Origin: Herminiimonas fonticola
GTDB taxonomy: Bacteria; Pseudomonadota; Gammaproteobacteria; Burkholderiales; Burkholderiaceae_D
Reading direction: 5' to 3'
Assembly (NCBI RefSeq): GCF_003293745.1
Contig: NZ_PTLZ01000002.1
Coordinates: 682,001 to 746,000 of the forward strand
DNA: 64,000 nucleotides
Shown: positions 26,851 to 35,351 of the stretch, piece after piece
Layout: every line of letters begins with the position of its first letter
Position numbering within the stretch: the stretch's first letter is position 1
Made by a program: the position numbers and the translations under genes
Notes under the pieces: generated by a model
Database searches by the model: none
What the model was told of the DNA's origin: nothing
Seen by the model: the letters and a program-made list of their open reading frames with translations, nothing else

Positions 26851-27204
26851 CAGCAGCAGACGGAAGCGTTGGAATCGCAGGCCCGATTGCAAGAAACAAC
26901 ATTCCAAAGCATTTATATAGCTCGGTAAAGAGGAAGAGAAAATTGAAACAGCTCGACCTTGCTTCTTATAATACGTTTCGACTGTCTCGCTTAAATAGTT
27001 CCAATCGTTCTCTTCAATTTTTAATAGCGCGATTACCTCTCTTAATAATTTTCAAGTGCTTTCATTTTTTGCGGCAGATGAATGTCCGCTATTGGCCTTG
27101 GATTCAACCGGCGACCTATCATGGCCGAGATCGCGATAAAGCGGAACAAGGTTGAGAATAATTGGTTGCTCATGGAGGATGATTTTTATTGGGCGGTCGA
27201 TTTT
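26851..27204. other. AT-rich gene-free stretch with repeat copy C
   Basis: No convincing gene. Base composition is clearly lower in GC than the neighbours, a sign of foreign or decayed sequence. An open minus-strand frame runs into the IS3 remnant but lacks a start and has no recognised domain. The stretch ends with repeat copy C at 27082-27111. Confidence 0.4.
27082..27111. repeat. Dispersed repeat, copy C, inverted to copy A
   Basis: ATGTCCGCTATT followed by GGCCTTGGATTCA (27082-27106) is the reverse complement of 23905-23929 in copy A with one mismatch. ACCGG follows, as in the left arm of copy A. Copies A and C face each other across a 3.2-kb segment. Confidence 0.6.
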
Positions 27205-27876
27205 TCAGATTTCGCTTTCCTTTGATTTTGGATCGTAGCTACTGATCTGTTCAACAAAGCCATCGAATGCCGCTAGCAGGGGTAGATACTTTTCTGTTTC
27301 ATTTTCCAGTTGCATCAACGCATGGCAGGTCGCCTCGTACGTCGAGAGCTGATCCGGCTTGTGTGCCTTGCGTATCCGGTAATGCGAAGCAGGTGGATCG
27401 CTTAAAGGCAGGCGCGGCAATTGTTGCAGTAGCGGATTGAGGTAAAGCATCTTTCGGCTTTTGCGCCAGGTTCCATCGATTACGACCAGGCGATATTGGA
27501 TTGCTGTGTTATCTGCAGGAATAGTCAATACTGGCGGAGTTGCGATGTTGCCGTCTTCCGAGGTGCTGGGGTACAGCAATAATGGCAGAATTGTTTTTTG
27601 CCTCTGATCATTATCTTGTCGATGAGGGAAGGGCGCATACAGCAATCCACGCAACTCATCTTCCGCAAATACTTCACCGGTAATTATTTGGCTGCGCGCC
27701 AAACTCAGATGCAGCAGGCGCGCGCTTCCCTTTGCGTTGTCGATTTCCAGCGGGTGCTGCAGAAAAAGCACTTCGACCTCGTGCCCAGTCGGTGTAATCC
27801 AACGGCAAATGCATGTACGTTGCGGGCGCAGGCATTTTGTACAGAGTGCTCGTTTAATGGATGTCATGTGATCCAT
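27205..27876 (-). CDS. tapT: tRNA-uridine aminocarboxypropyltransferase (DTW domain)
   Basis: A 223-residue DTW-domain enzyme that adds the acp group of S-adenosylmethionine to uridine 47 of tRNA (TapT/YfiP). The N-terminal zinc-like cluster CTKCLRPQRTCIC and the hallmark DGTW motif (LVVIDGTWRKSRKMLYLNP) are present. The central FLQHPLEIDNAKGSARLLHLSL segment is also typical. The ATG at 27876 or the one three codons later could be used. The stop of the upstream LysR gene abuts this start, so the two may be cotranscribed. Confidence 0.85.
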   Translation of the reverse strand: MDHMTSIKRALCTKCLRPQRTCICRWITPTGHEVEVLFLQHPLEIDNAKGSARLLHLSLARSQIITGEVFAEDELRGLLYAPFPHRQDNDQRQKTILPLLLYPSTSEDGNIATPPVLTIPADNTAIQYRLVVIDGTWRKSRKMLYLNPLLQQLPRLPLSDPPASHYRIRKAHKPDQLSTYEATCHALMQLENETEKYLPLLAAFDGFVEQISSYDPKSKESEI

Positions 27877-28800
27877 TCAGATTGCAGAAAATCGCTTGGC
27901 CAATTTCTCTTTGCGGAAATGTTCAACCACGAAATCAACGAAGGCACGTGTTTTTGCAGGGAGCAGCTTTTGTGCAGTGAAGTAGAGTGACAGCGTGCCG
28001 ATGTCGACATACCAATCCGGCATCACGCGTATCAGTTTTTTATTTTCCAGGTAATGAAGTGCATTAGGCATCGAAATCAGCGCGATTCCCAGGCCCAATT
28101 GGGCTGCTTCACACGCGGCATCGGGGTCGCTCATGGTCATGCGCGTACGCAAGGTAATCGGCATTTGTTCATTCACGTGATTGCGTAAAGGCCACGAACG
28201 TATGCGCCCGGTTTGCGGTGAACGAATCAAAATGCCATCGTGTTGCGCCAGATCTTCCGGCACGCGCGGCATGGCTTTATCCGCAAAGTAATTCGGTGCT
28301 GCGACCAGCACACCGTGCGCCGGTGCCAGCGCGCGTGCCACTACACCAGGCGGCAAATCGAAGCCACCGCCGATGGCGGCATCGAATCCTTCAGCCACCA
28401 TATCGACGCGACGATTATCGAAGTGCCAGTCAGGCACGATGGCAGGATAAAGCTTCAGGAAATCTGCGAGCAGAGGCACGATATAAGTACGGCCGAAACC
28501 TGTGCCCATGCTGATTTTCAGCGTGCCTGCAGGCTGGCCATCCACGTTGGCCAGATTGGCGACAGCTGACTGGATAGTCGCCAGGCCGCCGCTGACTTCT
28601 GCCAGGAAGAGTTCGCCAGCCTCGGTCAATTTCAGGCTGCGGGTGCTGCGCTGGAACAGGCGCACGCCCAGATTTGTCTCCAGTTTTGCCACGTTCTTGC
28701 CCACTGCGGCCGAAGTCAGACTGAGGCGCCGTGCGGCTTCCGAGAAGCTTCCTGCCTCTGCGCTGCGGACAAAACATTCGATGCTGCTCATGGATTCCAT
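27877..28800 (-). CDS. LysR-family transcriptional regulator
   Basis: A 307-residue LysR protein. Helix-turn-helix at residues 18-37 (SFSEAARRLSLTSAAVGKNV), followed by the LEtnLGVRLFQRSTR wing and a periplasmic-binding-like effector domain. It belongs to the large group often found beside short-chain dehydrogenase genes. AAAGGA precedes the start. It is divergent from the SDR gene at 28945; the 144-base gap is AT-rich and probably holds the shared control region. Confidence 0.9.
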   Translation of the reverse strand: MESMSSIECFVRSAEAGSFSEAARRLSLTSAAVGKNVAKLETNLGVRLFQRSTRSLKLTEAGELFLAEVSGGLATIQSAVANLANVDGQPAGTLKISMGTGFGRTYIVPLLADFLKLYPAIVPDWHFDNRRVDMVAEGFDAAIGGGFDLPPGVVARALAPAHGVLVAAPNYFADKAMPRVPEDLAQHDGILIRSPQTGRIRSWPLRNHVNEQMPITLRTRMTMSDPDAACEAAQLGLGIALISMPNALHYLENKKLIRVMPDWYVDIGTLSLYFTAQKLLPAKTRAFVDFVVEHFRKEKLAKRFSAI

Positions 28801-28944
28801 GGCGGTCCTTTTATAATCACTTTAAACCATTAGTATCAACAGATTATAGAAATTACTATCTAGTCACAACATAATTCATGATCGATACTGACTCCGTCGT
28901 CTCGCAATTCAACTTAATTTAATCAAACAAACGGAGAATAAATC

Positions 28945-29700
28945 ATGTCGAACTCAACACAACAAACTTTGGCAGGCAAAACAGCTTTCGTTCAAGGCGG
29001 TTCACGCGGTATTGGTGCCGCCATCGTCAAACGTCTGGCACGTGACGGTGCCGCAGTTGCTTTCACTTACGTCAGCTCGCCTGACAAGGCAAATGAAGTT
29101 GTTTATGCGATTCAACAAAGCGGTGGCCGCGCGCTGGCTATCAAGGCCGACAGTAGCGATGCTGCAGCAGTTAAACAAGCCATCGATCAAGCAGCAGCGA
29201 CCTTCGGCGGTATTGATATTCTGGTGAATAACTCTGGCGTCCTGGCTTTGGGTCCTATTGAAGAATTCAAGCTGGAAGATTTTGATCGCACCGTTGCAGT
29301 GAATGTGCGTAGTGTGTTCGTTGCAACTCAAGAAGCGCAACGTCACATGGGCGACGGTGGTCGCATCATCACGATAGGCAGCACAAATGCTGACCGCATG
29401 CCGTTCCAGGGCGGTGCAGCGTATGCGATGAGTAAAGCAGCAATCGTCGGTTTGACCAAAGGTCTGGCACGCGATCTTGGCCCACGCGGCATCACTGTGA
29501 ATAATGTGCAGCCAGGTCCTGTTGATACCGATATGAATCCTGCCGACAGTGATTTTGCAGATAGTTTGAAAGGTTTGATGGCAGTCGGACGCTATGGCAA
29601 GGTAGAAGAAATCGCATCTTTCGTGGCTTATCTTGCTGGCCCTGAAGCTGGTTACATCACTGGTGCCAGCTTGACGATTGATGGTGGTTTTGCCGCGTAA
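28945..29700 (+). CDS. Short-chain dehydrogenase/reductase
   Basis: A 251-residue classical SDR. Cofactor motif QGGSRGIGAAIVKRLA near the N-terminus, NNSGVLALGP for the NNAG motif, catalytic Ser in ITIGSTNAD and YAMSK for the YxxxK pair. The C-terminus TGASLTIDGGFAA is standard. The nucleotide loop begins FTYVSSPDK, suiting NADP. CGGAG precedes the ATG. Control by the divergent LysR is likely. Similar genes reduce quinones or 3-oxoacyl groups, but the substrate is unknown. Confidence 0.9.
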   Translation: MSNSTQQTLAGKTAFVQGGSRGIGAAIVKRLARDGAAVAFTYVSSPDKANEVVYAIQQSGGRALAIKADSSDAAAVKQAIDQAAATFGGIDILVNNSGVLALGPIEEFKLEDFDRTVAVNVRSVFVATQEAQRHMGDGGRIITIGSTNADRMPFQGGAAYAMSKAAIVGLTKGLARDLGPRGITVNNVQPGPVDTDMNPADSDFADSLKGLMAVGRYGKVEEIASFVAYLAGPEAGYITGASLTIDGGFAA

Positions 29701-29727
29701 TCAAGCAAGCAGAATATGGAAAAAATG

Positions 29728-29762
29728 AAAATTGGCCTGCGTTATAGCAGACCAATTTTTTT
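29728..29762 (+). terminator. Intrinsic terminator after the SDR gene
   Basis: AAAATTGG (29728-29735) pairs with CCAATTTT (29752-29759), with an inner TGC/GCA, and is followed by a run of T. It is well placed 27 bases after the stop. Confidence 0.75.
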
Positions 29763-29814
29763 ATAGCTTGTCCTTAAATCAAAGCTGCGCGAAATCAACT
29801 TTGCTTGATTCCTT

Positions 29815-31920
29815 CTAGAAGAAGAATGTCGCGTTCAATAAAATTTGGCGCGGATCGCCAAGGGCAACAACGTTATTGCTCAAGGCCCCTGGATAGTACT
29901 TTTTGTCGAACAGGTTTTTCACATTTAACGCAAGCTTGTAGCCATTGCCTACATAGTTGAGAGCTGCATCTGCCAAGGTATAGCCGGGAATAGTGTAGCT
30001 ATACGAATAGCCGCGCATGGCACCCGAATAGCGAACGCCGGCACCAACGCTGAAGCCATGCAATGCAGCCTGACGGAATGTGTAAGTTCCCCACAAGGTT
30101 GCAGCATGACGTGGCACGTTATTCAGCGGTTTGCCAACATTGGCCGCAATGGTATCCTTCGTGACCTCGCTGTCGGTATAGGTATAGCCGGCCAGCATAT
30201 TCCATCCGTTGCGCAGATCCATTGCAAGATCTACTTCCACACCTTTGCTTTGTTGCTCACCGATTTGCAGGTAGTAGCCAGTGTTGTTTACGTCGGATGC
30301 GGATACGTTTTGACGTGTCAAATCATAGAGCGCAATACCTGATGTGATACGGCCATCGTCGGATGCAAACTTCAAGCCGACTTCGCTTTGCTTGCCGCTC
30401 TCGGGTTTGAGTTGCTCGCCACTGATTTTTAAACCGCTGAGCGGTAAAAATGAATCTGCATGGCTGATGTAAGACATCACATTTGGCGAAATTTTGAACA
30501 TCAAGCCAGCATTTGATGTAGTGGCCAAGGTGTTTTGCGTTTGCATGGCTCCGGTTTTGTTGTTGAGTGTTTCCAGTTTGCCGTCTTCACGACGTACACC
30601 AAGCAAGAGGCTGAACCTATCATTGAATTCAATGCGATCACGCAAGTAGAGTGCAGTCGATGAAAACGTGGTGGTGTTGTCGTTTGTCCAGTTTGCAGGG
30701 CAGGTGATCGCAGCGCCATAGACTGGTTGATACAGATTGAGTGCCGCAAGACTGCAGGTGCTGGACTTGAAGTGGTCTCTATCTTGTGCCAGATCGAGTC
30801 CGCCCATGACAGCATGCTTCATGCCGAGCAGCTCAAGTTTCTTTTCAATATTGGTGTCTAGTCCAATGACGCGACTATCAGAATCTTGCAGAGTCGCAGA
30901 ACGATTCTGCAGGATCTGGTTTGCTTGAAGCGTGCCATTGAATACTGCGCGTCCTTGCATTGATTGTTCTTGCCAACGGAAATTCTGCTGCAATTTCAGA
31001 TCTGGCGCGAAACGGTGCTCCAGCGTATAGCCGACGCGATATTGCTCGGAAGTGTAAGGGCCGAATGCCGATTCGCCGATGAAGCGATTCCACGGAATTG
31101 CGCCATTTTTATTCGGCAGGATGGTGCCATAAGGTGACAAACCTTGCTGGCGTATGTATTCGTTGTAGTTATAGCTGGTTAATAGAGTGAAATCGGTATC
31201 CGGCCCCACATCCAGTGTCAGCGAAGGAGCGATCCAGCGATGCTTCTGATAGACGAAGTCGGTAGGGTCGTCGCGATCGAGTACCAGCCCATTGATGCGA
31301 AACGCGCTCTTGCCATTCGCTGAAATCGGTCGACCAAGATCGAAGGTCGCTTGCTTGAAGCTGTCGCTGCCGATGGTGACGCCGACTTCATTGAAAGCGT
31401 CGCTACGCGGTTTTTTACTGACCATATTTACCATACCACCCGGCTGTACTTTGCCGAACATGATGGATGCCGGTCCTTTTAAAACCTCCACGCGTTCCAT
31501 GCCGAACGGCTCTTGTGCCACCCATGCGTTTTGCGAAACGGATAAGCCGTCCAGGAAAACCGATTCGGTCGCACGTTGCCCGCGAATGATGAAATCGTCC
31601 CAGCCGCGTCGACCGAAATTGCCGGACACGACGCCCGTCACATTACGCAATGCATCGGTGAGTGTGACGGCTTGTTGAGAGTCCAGTAACTCGCGTGTCA
31701 GGACGGAAATTGACTGCGGCGTCTCCAGCAAGATCGCGTCCGATTTGGTGATGCCTGATGCTTTCTTCGCGATAAAACCGGCGCCATCGCTCTGTGTAGT
31801 TTCGACGACGATCTCTGGCAACACGACAGGATCTGGCGTGTTGTTTTGTGCATGTACCAGCGATAAAGTGAAGGGTAAAAACAGAGTCGCCATGGAACTG
31901 GCGATGATTTTTTGTTTCAA
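29815..31920 (-). CDS. TonB-dependent siderophore receptor
   Basis: A 701-residue outer membrane receptor. TTG 31920 is chosen because GAGG lies five bases upstream and it gives a clean signal peptide (MKQKIIASS to LSLVHAQ). LPEIVVET is a TonB-box-like segment. The plug domain carries ETPQSISVLTRELL, FGRRGWDDFIIRG and VEVLKGPASIMFGKVQPGGMVN, and the barrel ends with a terminal Phe (NATFFF). The ferric-siderophore class fits best. A Fur box and a 13-bp inverted repeat lie upstream, so it should be iron-repressed. Confidence 0.92.
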   Translation of the reverse strand: MKQKIIASSMATLFLPFTLSLVHAQNNTPDPVVLPEIVVETTQSDGAGFIAKKASGITKSDAILLETPQSISVLTRELLDSQQAVTLTDALRNVTGVVSGNFGRRGWDDFIIRGQRATESVFLDGLSVSQNAWVAQEPFGMERVEVLKGPASIMFGKVQPGGMVNMVSKKPRSDAFNEVGVTIGSDSFKQATFDLGRPISANGKSAFRINGLVLDRDDPTDFVYQKHRWIAPSLTLDVGPDTDFTLLTSYNYNEYIRQQGLSPYGTILPNKNGAIPWNRFIGESAFGPYTSEQYRVGYTLEHRFAPDLKLQQNFRWQEQSMQGRAVFNGTLQANQILQNRSATLQDSDSRVIGLDTNIEKKLELLGMKHAVMGGLDLAQDRDHFKSSTCSLAALNLYQPVYGAAITCPANWTNDNTTTFSSTALYLRDRIEFNDRFSLLLGVRREDGKLETLNNKTGAMQTQNTLATTSNAGLMFKISPNVMSYISHADSFLPLSGLKISGEQLKPESGKQSEVGLKFASDDGRITSGIALYDLTRQNVSASDVNNTGYYLQIGEQQSKGVEVDLAMDLRNGWNMLAGYTYTDSEVTKDTIAANVGKPLNNVPRHAATLWGTYTFRQAALHGFSVGAGVRYSGAMRGYSYSYTIPGYTLADAALNYVGNGYKLALNVKNLFDKKYYPGALSNNVVALGDPRQILLNATFFF

Positions 31921-32017
31921 AATGACCTCGATAAAACGCGGCAAGCCGCAACAATTGTTACTGGCTGGCTATCGAGATAATCGATTTTGATGGCTGGCTG
32001 AAGGGTGGTTCCTGCAA

Positions 32018-32064
32018 ATTTTTAGTTTTGTTTCGATGGTGCGGTGCATACCAAAACTAAAAAT
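32018..32064 (-). repeat. 13-bp perfect inverted repeat in the receptor leader
   Basis: ATTTTTAGTTTTG (32018-32030) and CAAAACTAAAAAT (32052-32064) are exact complements with 21 bases between. The structure lies between the Fur box and the receptor start, so it would be in the 5' untranslated RNA or act as an operator. Its role is unknown. Confidence 0.55.
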
Positions 32065-32083
32065 CGACAGTAAAAATATTTTT

Positions 32084-32102
32084 GCTAATGATAATCGTTA
32101 TT
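32084..32102 (-). promoter_or_regulatory. Fur box upstream of the TonB receptor
   Basis: GCTAATGATAATCGTTATT matches 16 of 19 positions of the classical GATAATGATAATCATTATC Fur site. It lies in the 226-base gap between folE and the receptor gene, both leftward, so it most likely controls the receptor. Confidence 0.8.
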
Positions 32103-32146
32103 GTTTGTGATTAAAAGAGCTTTGTGCTGTTTGTGTGGCTGTGCAC

Positions 32147-32776
32147 TCAATTTTTCTCCCGCGCCAGCGATAGAAATTCGCTCCTGAGTCCGAGATTGCT
32201 GCGCATTTCACCCAGCAATGCGGATGTCACCGTTTCTTCTCCCGGCGTCTGGATGCCGCGACTTTCCATGCACATGTGGCGGCATCGAATCACCACGCCA
32301 ACCGACAGCGGCTGCACATGTTCCATCAGCGTTTCCGCGATTTGTATGGTCAGGCGTTCCTGCACCTGCAGGCGGCGTGCAAAGCAATCGACCAGGCGCG
32401 TGAGTTTGGAAAGGCCGACGATTTTGCCGTTCGGCGTATAGCCTATGGTGGCGGTACCGAAGAAGGGCGCAAGATGATGTTCGCAATGGCTGTAAACAGG
32501 AATACCTCGTACGACGATCAATTCGTTGTATTGCTCTGCACCGTCTTCAAAGACCTTGAGTATTTCAGCCGGATTTTGCGCATAACCGGCGGTCCAGTGT
32601 TGCCACGCTTTTTGCACGCGCCGCGGCGTGTCCTGCAAGCCTTGTCGCTTCGGATTTTCGCCGAGATGGATCAACAGACGGCGCCAGTCGTGCTCTGAAA
32701 AATCGTCGTCTTTTATTTCAGCCAGAGCTGTCGGCCTTGTATGCAAGAGGTGTTCGTCAAGCGGATGTATTTTCAT
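32147..32776 (-). CDS. folE: GTP cyclohydrolase I (type I, FolE)
   Basis: A 209-residue enzyme that converts GTP to dihydroneopterin triphosphate, the first step to folate and pterins. Marks are HCEHHLAPFFGTATIGYTPNGKIVGLSKL and the CRHMCMESRGI segment; zinc ligands are the Cys of HCEHH, a His and the Cys of RHMC. The start is taken at 32776, whose ATGA overlaps the cytochrome c stop; ATG 32785 is possible. Its place at the end of a sigma factor-ferritin-cytochrome operon and before an iron-regulated receptor is unusual for a folate gene. Confidence 0.92.
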   Translation of the reverse strand: MKIHPLDEHLLHTRPTALAEIKDDDFSEHDWRRLLIHLGENPKRQGLQDTPRRVQKAWQHWTAGYAQNPAEILKVFEDGAEQYNELIVVRGIPVYSHCEHHLAPFFGTATIGYTPNGKIVGLSKLTRLVDCFARRLQVQERLTIQIAETLMEHVQPLSVGVVIRCRHMCMESRGIQTPGEETVTSALLGEMRSNLGLRSEFLSLAREKN

Positions 32777-33171
32777 GATTTGCATTCAGGCGAGGCATTC
32801 GCCTGTTTCAGATAAGCGATCAAATCGCTGCGTTCTTGTTTGCTTGCAACACCGGCATAGCCCATCGCAGTTCCGGGAACGGCCTTGGTCGGATTGGTGA
32901 GGAACAGATCCAGCGTTTTTGCGTTCCAGACGATAGTCGAATTTTTCATCGCGTCCGAATACGCGAAACCCTTCACGCTGCCGGCGCGGCGGCCGAACAG
33001 GCCGCAATGTCGCGGACCTGTACGATCGTAGGCGAGGGCATGGCAAGCCAGGCAACGTGCGTAAATTGCTTCACCTGCCTTGACCTGCGTCGTCAGTGCT
33101 GCATCGTTCCCCGATGCAGCAACTGCCGACGCCATGCCCGCGGCCAGCGCCAAACTGAGTAGTCTGCGCAC
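32773..33171 (-). CDS. Class I c-type cytochrome, periplasmic
   Basis: A 132-residue cytochrome c with an N-terminal signal peptide (MRRLLSLALAAGMASAVAAS). The haem-binding CLACH motif is at residues 40-44 and the axial Met is in GTAMGYAG. The central GLFGRRAGSVKGFAYSDAMKN is typical of mitochondrial-like cytochrome c2. It lies five bases downstream of the ferritin-like gene and overlaps folE by four bases. It probably carries electrons in the periplasm, perhaps to or from the ferritin-like protein, which is speculative. Confidence 0.9.
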   Translation of the reverse strand: MRRLLSLALAAGMASAVAASGNDAALTTQVKAGEAIYARCLACHALAYDRTGPRHCGLFGRRAGSVKGFAYSDAMKNSTIVWNAKTLDLFLTNPTKAVPGTAMGYAGVASKQERSDLIAYLKQANASPECKS

Positions 33172-33176
33172 GATGC

Positions 33177-33755
33177 TTACGACATGAAAGCCGACGGCAC
33201 AGGGATTTCTCCCAGCGCATTGCGCAGGATCGCCCAGTGCATTGCTTCGTCACCCAGAATGCTGGCGGCGGCTTGCGCGAGTTCGCGATTGCCGAACAGC
33301 GGTACCGCGCCCAGATAGGCGCTGACTGCGCCTTTTTCCAGCGTGGCGGCGAAGCGCAATACATCGGTTTGCGATTTCAGTTTATCGACCGGAAAAACGT
33401 ATTTGTCTTTGGGATTGACGGCCTTGCCGCCAAGTTTGGCAATGGTCTTGGCAAGAACGTCTGCATGTTCCTTGTGATGACCCTGAAAAGTCAGCGCCAG
33501 GTCGAGCACCGGTTTTTGCAGCAGGCCGCTTTCCGCACCCAGCTGATAGGCGGCAATTGCTTCGAGTTCTGCACCAAGAGCGCTGTTGAGTATGCTTACG
33601 TCGGAAGCGGTCGATGTGCTTCCTTTGGCAGCCAGTGCATCATTTCCTGCGAGCAGGGCGACGGCGGCGCCGGATAGCAGCAGGCCGGATTTGCCGAGAA
33701 AGGAGCGACGTGTCGCAGGGAGTGAAAAATTATCGGCTTGAATTAGAAATGACAT
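33177..33755 (-). CDS. Tat-exported ferritin-like domain protein
   Basis: A 192-residue protein with a twin-arginine signal (TRRSFLGKSGLLLSGAAVALL; Arg16-Arg17) and a ferritin-like four-helix bundle. The bundle carries repeated Glu/His iron ligands: ALGAELEAIAAYQLG, FQGHHKEHADVL, LEKGAVSAYLGAVPLF and ILGDEAMHWAILRNALG. Export folded through Tat suits a metal-loaded protein. It is the second gene of the operon headed by an ECF sigma factor and is followed closely by cytochrome c. Iron handling or oxidative protection in the periplasm is likely. Confidence 0.85.
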   Translation of the reverse strand: MSFLIQADNFSLPATRRSFLGKSGLLLSGAAVALLAGNDALAAKGSTSTASDVSILNSALGAELEAIAAYQLGAESGLLQKPVLDLALTFQGHHKEHADVLAKTIAKLGGKAVNPKDKYVFPVDKLKSQTDVLRFAATLEKGAVSAYLGAVPLFGNRELAQAAASILGDEAMHWAILRNALGEIPVPSAFMS

Positions 33756-33804
33756 GTTATTTCTCCATTAAATAAGTACTGCACTCGATTAGGCCTAGGA
33801 CCTG

Positions 33805-34503
33805 TTAATGATTAATTTGTGAGATGCGTTCCAGCGTGCCGGCGACGATGCGATCGCAACGCGCGCCATCGAAGGAAAACGCGGTTTCGTAGACGAAATC
33901 GATTTCCTTCGCCAATGCCTCGCGCAGCAGGCCGCGGGCACGGAAGAAACGGCTGCGTACGGTGGCTTCCGGAATGTCCAGACAGCGCGCCGTTTCATCG
34001 ACGCTCATTTCTTCCAGTGCGCGCAATACGAACACTGTGCGGAATACATCCGGCAGTGCATCGATCTGCCGCTCCAGCATGCGGCGTGCTTCCGCACGCG
34101 ACGCTGCTTCTTCGGGCTGTTCAGGTGTTGCTTCATTCATGTTGACCTCTGCGGCTTCGTTTTCCAAAACAGCATCGCCATCCAGACGAATGATGTCGGC
34201 CCGGCGTCGGCTTTTACGTGAGCGCGCAATGGCTTCGTTGATGACGATGCGCGTCAGCCAGGTAGATAAAGTTGATTCACCGCGAAATTTTTCCATGTTG
34301 CGATAGGCCAGCAGATAGGCTTCCTGCAACACGTCTTCGGCTTCGGCGTCGTCTTTCAGAATGCTGCGTGCGGTACGGTACAAGGGGCGGTTATGACGTC
34401 GCATCAGGAACGTGAATGCAGTCTGATCGCCGTGCGCAATGCGTTGGGCAATTTCGCTATCCGAACAGTCGGCGGGATTTTCTTTTGCTGTGGACGTTTG
34501 CAT
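33805..34503 (-). CDS. ECF-type RNA polymerase sigma factor
   Basis: A 232-residue ECF sigma factor. Region 2 is AFTFLMRRHNRPLYRTARSILKDDAEAEDVLQEAYLLAYRN with the core-binding and -10 helices, then STLSTWLTRIVINEA. Region 4 is ALEEMSVDETARCLDIPEATVRSRFFRAR. A 30-40 residue C-terminal extension with one Cys (DGARCDRIVAG) follows region 4. No anti-sigma factor gene is adjacent, which is unusual. It leads the ferritin-like, cytochrome c and folE genes, so it may drive its own operon. Confidence 0.9.
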   Translation of the reverse strand: MQTSTAKENPADCSDSEIAQRIAHGDQTAFTFLMRRHNRPLYRTARSILKDDAEAEDVLQEAYLLAYRNMEKFRGESTLSTWLTRIVINEAIARSRKSRRRADIIRLDGDAVLENEAAEVNMNEATPEQPEEAASRAEARRMLERQIDALPDVFRTVFVLRALEEMSVDETARCLDIPEATVRSRFFRARGLLREALAKEIDFVYETAFSFDGARCDRIVAGTLERISQINH

Positions 34504-34744
34504 TGCTTTCTCGCTTTTTTGTGTTGTTGCATCATTGGATGCAGGTTGCGACGCTGGCGTTCCCGTTGCTGATATTCGTCAGTGTTGGCGTTTATTTGAT
34601 GTATGTGGCACAGGCAACGTTTCTGTGTTGCTCGGTATGTGAATGCTGCAATGCAATGTCCAGGTTGGAGGGCTTGCTTACACATTGAAAGTCGGCACAT
34701 ACTGCCTATACTGAAGCATGTACAGGCAGCTTAGAGGAGCCGTC

Positions 34745-35242
34745 ATGAGACACAGACTGTATTATTTTCTGCCGGATATAGACAGTGCACGCCGTAGCTT
34801 CGATGACATGTTGCTGAGCCGCATAGAGCAACGTCATATTCGCTTTATTTCCAGCGATCCATTACCTCCAGATATGCCGGAGGCAAGTTTTCTTATTAAA
34901 ACAGATGTGTTGCATGGCGCCGCGGCCGGCATGATCGTCGGTGCAATTCTCGGTATAGCATTTGGTGCCTTGCTGATTGTGTATTTTGACCTGGGGCAAG
35001 CAACCGTACTGGTTACAACCTTGATGGGTATTTTATTTGGCGGTTGGGCCTCGAGCATGGCTGCAGCGGCTATACCCAATTCGCAGTTGAAGGTGTTTTA
35101 TCCAGATCTTGAAAAAGGTCGGATATTGATGATAGTGAATGTGCCTGCGCGACGCGTGGAAGAAATTGAAAAAATGCTGGCTGCACGTCATCCTGAAATG
35201 AAGTTCGGTGGCGAAGAGCCACATATACCGGTTTTCCCCTGA
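34745..35242 (+). CDS. Unknown membrane protein with glycine-zipper helices
   Basis: A 165-residue protein. ATG 34745 follows GAGGAG by six bases. The N-terminal part is soluble (RHRLYYFLPDIDSARRSFDDML), then come two helices rich in Gly/Ala (AAAGMIVGAILGIAFGALLIV and VTTLMGILFGGWASSMAAAAI) and a soluble C-terminus with VNVPARRVEEIEKML. The layout resembles DUF1269-type proteins that join a ferredoxin-like soluble part to a glycine-rich hairpin. I give no function. It is divergent from the sigma factor gene. Confidence 0.75.
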   Translation: MRHRLYYFLPDIDSARRSFDDMLLSRIEQRHIRFISSDPLPPDMPEASFLIKTDVLHGAAAGMIVGAILGIAFGALLIVYFDLGQATVLVTTLMGILFGGWASSMAAAAIPNSQLKVFYPDLEKGRILMIVNVPARRVEEIEKMLAARHPEMKFGGEEPHIPVFP

Positions 35243-35351
35243 TCCGAAAAACTGGCCTGATTGAATTTGGTGATGAGATGTCTGTTGTGCAGCAATGACC
35301 GAAAAGCTTGAGTGATTTTTAAATCGGTATTGTTTCTTTATGGAGGTTGTT

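Noticed and set aside
26835-27155. Rightward 106-residue frame in the AT-rich stretch
   Set aside because: No ribosome site, no recognisable domain, and it crosses both the IS3 remnant and repeat copy C.
34416-34688. Rightward 90-residue frame overlapping the start of the sigma factor gene
   Set aside because: It overlaps the real sigma factor gene and its promoter, has Cys/Leu-rich composition typical of a shadow frame and no ribosome site.
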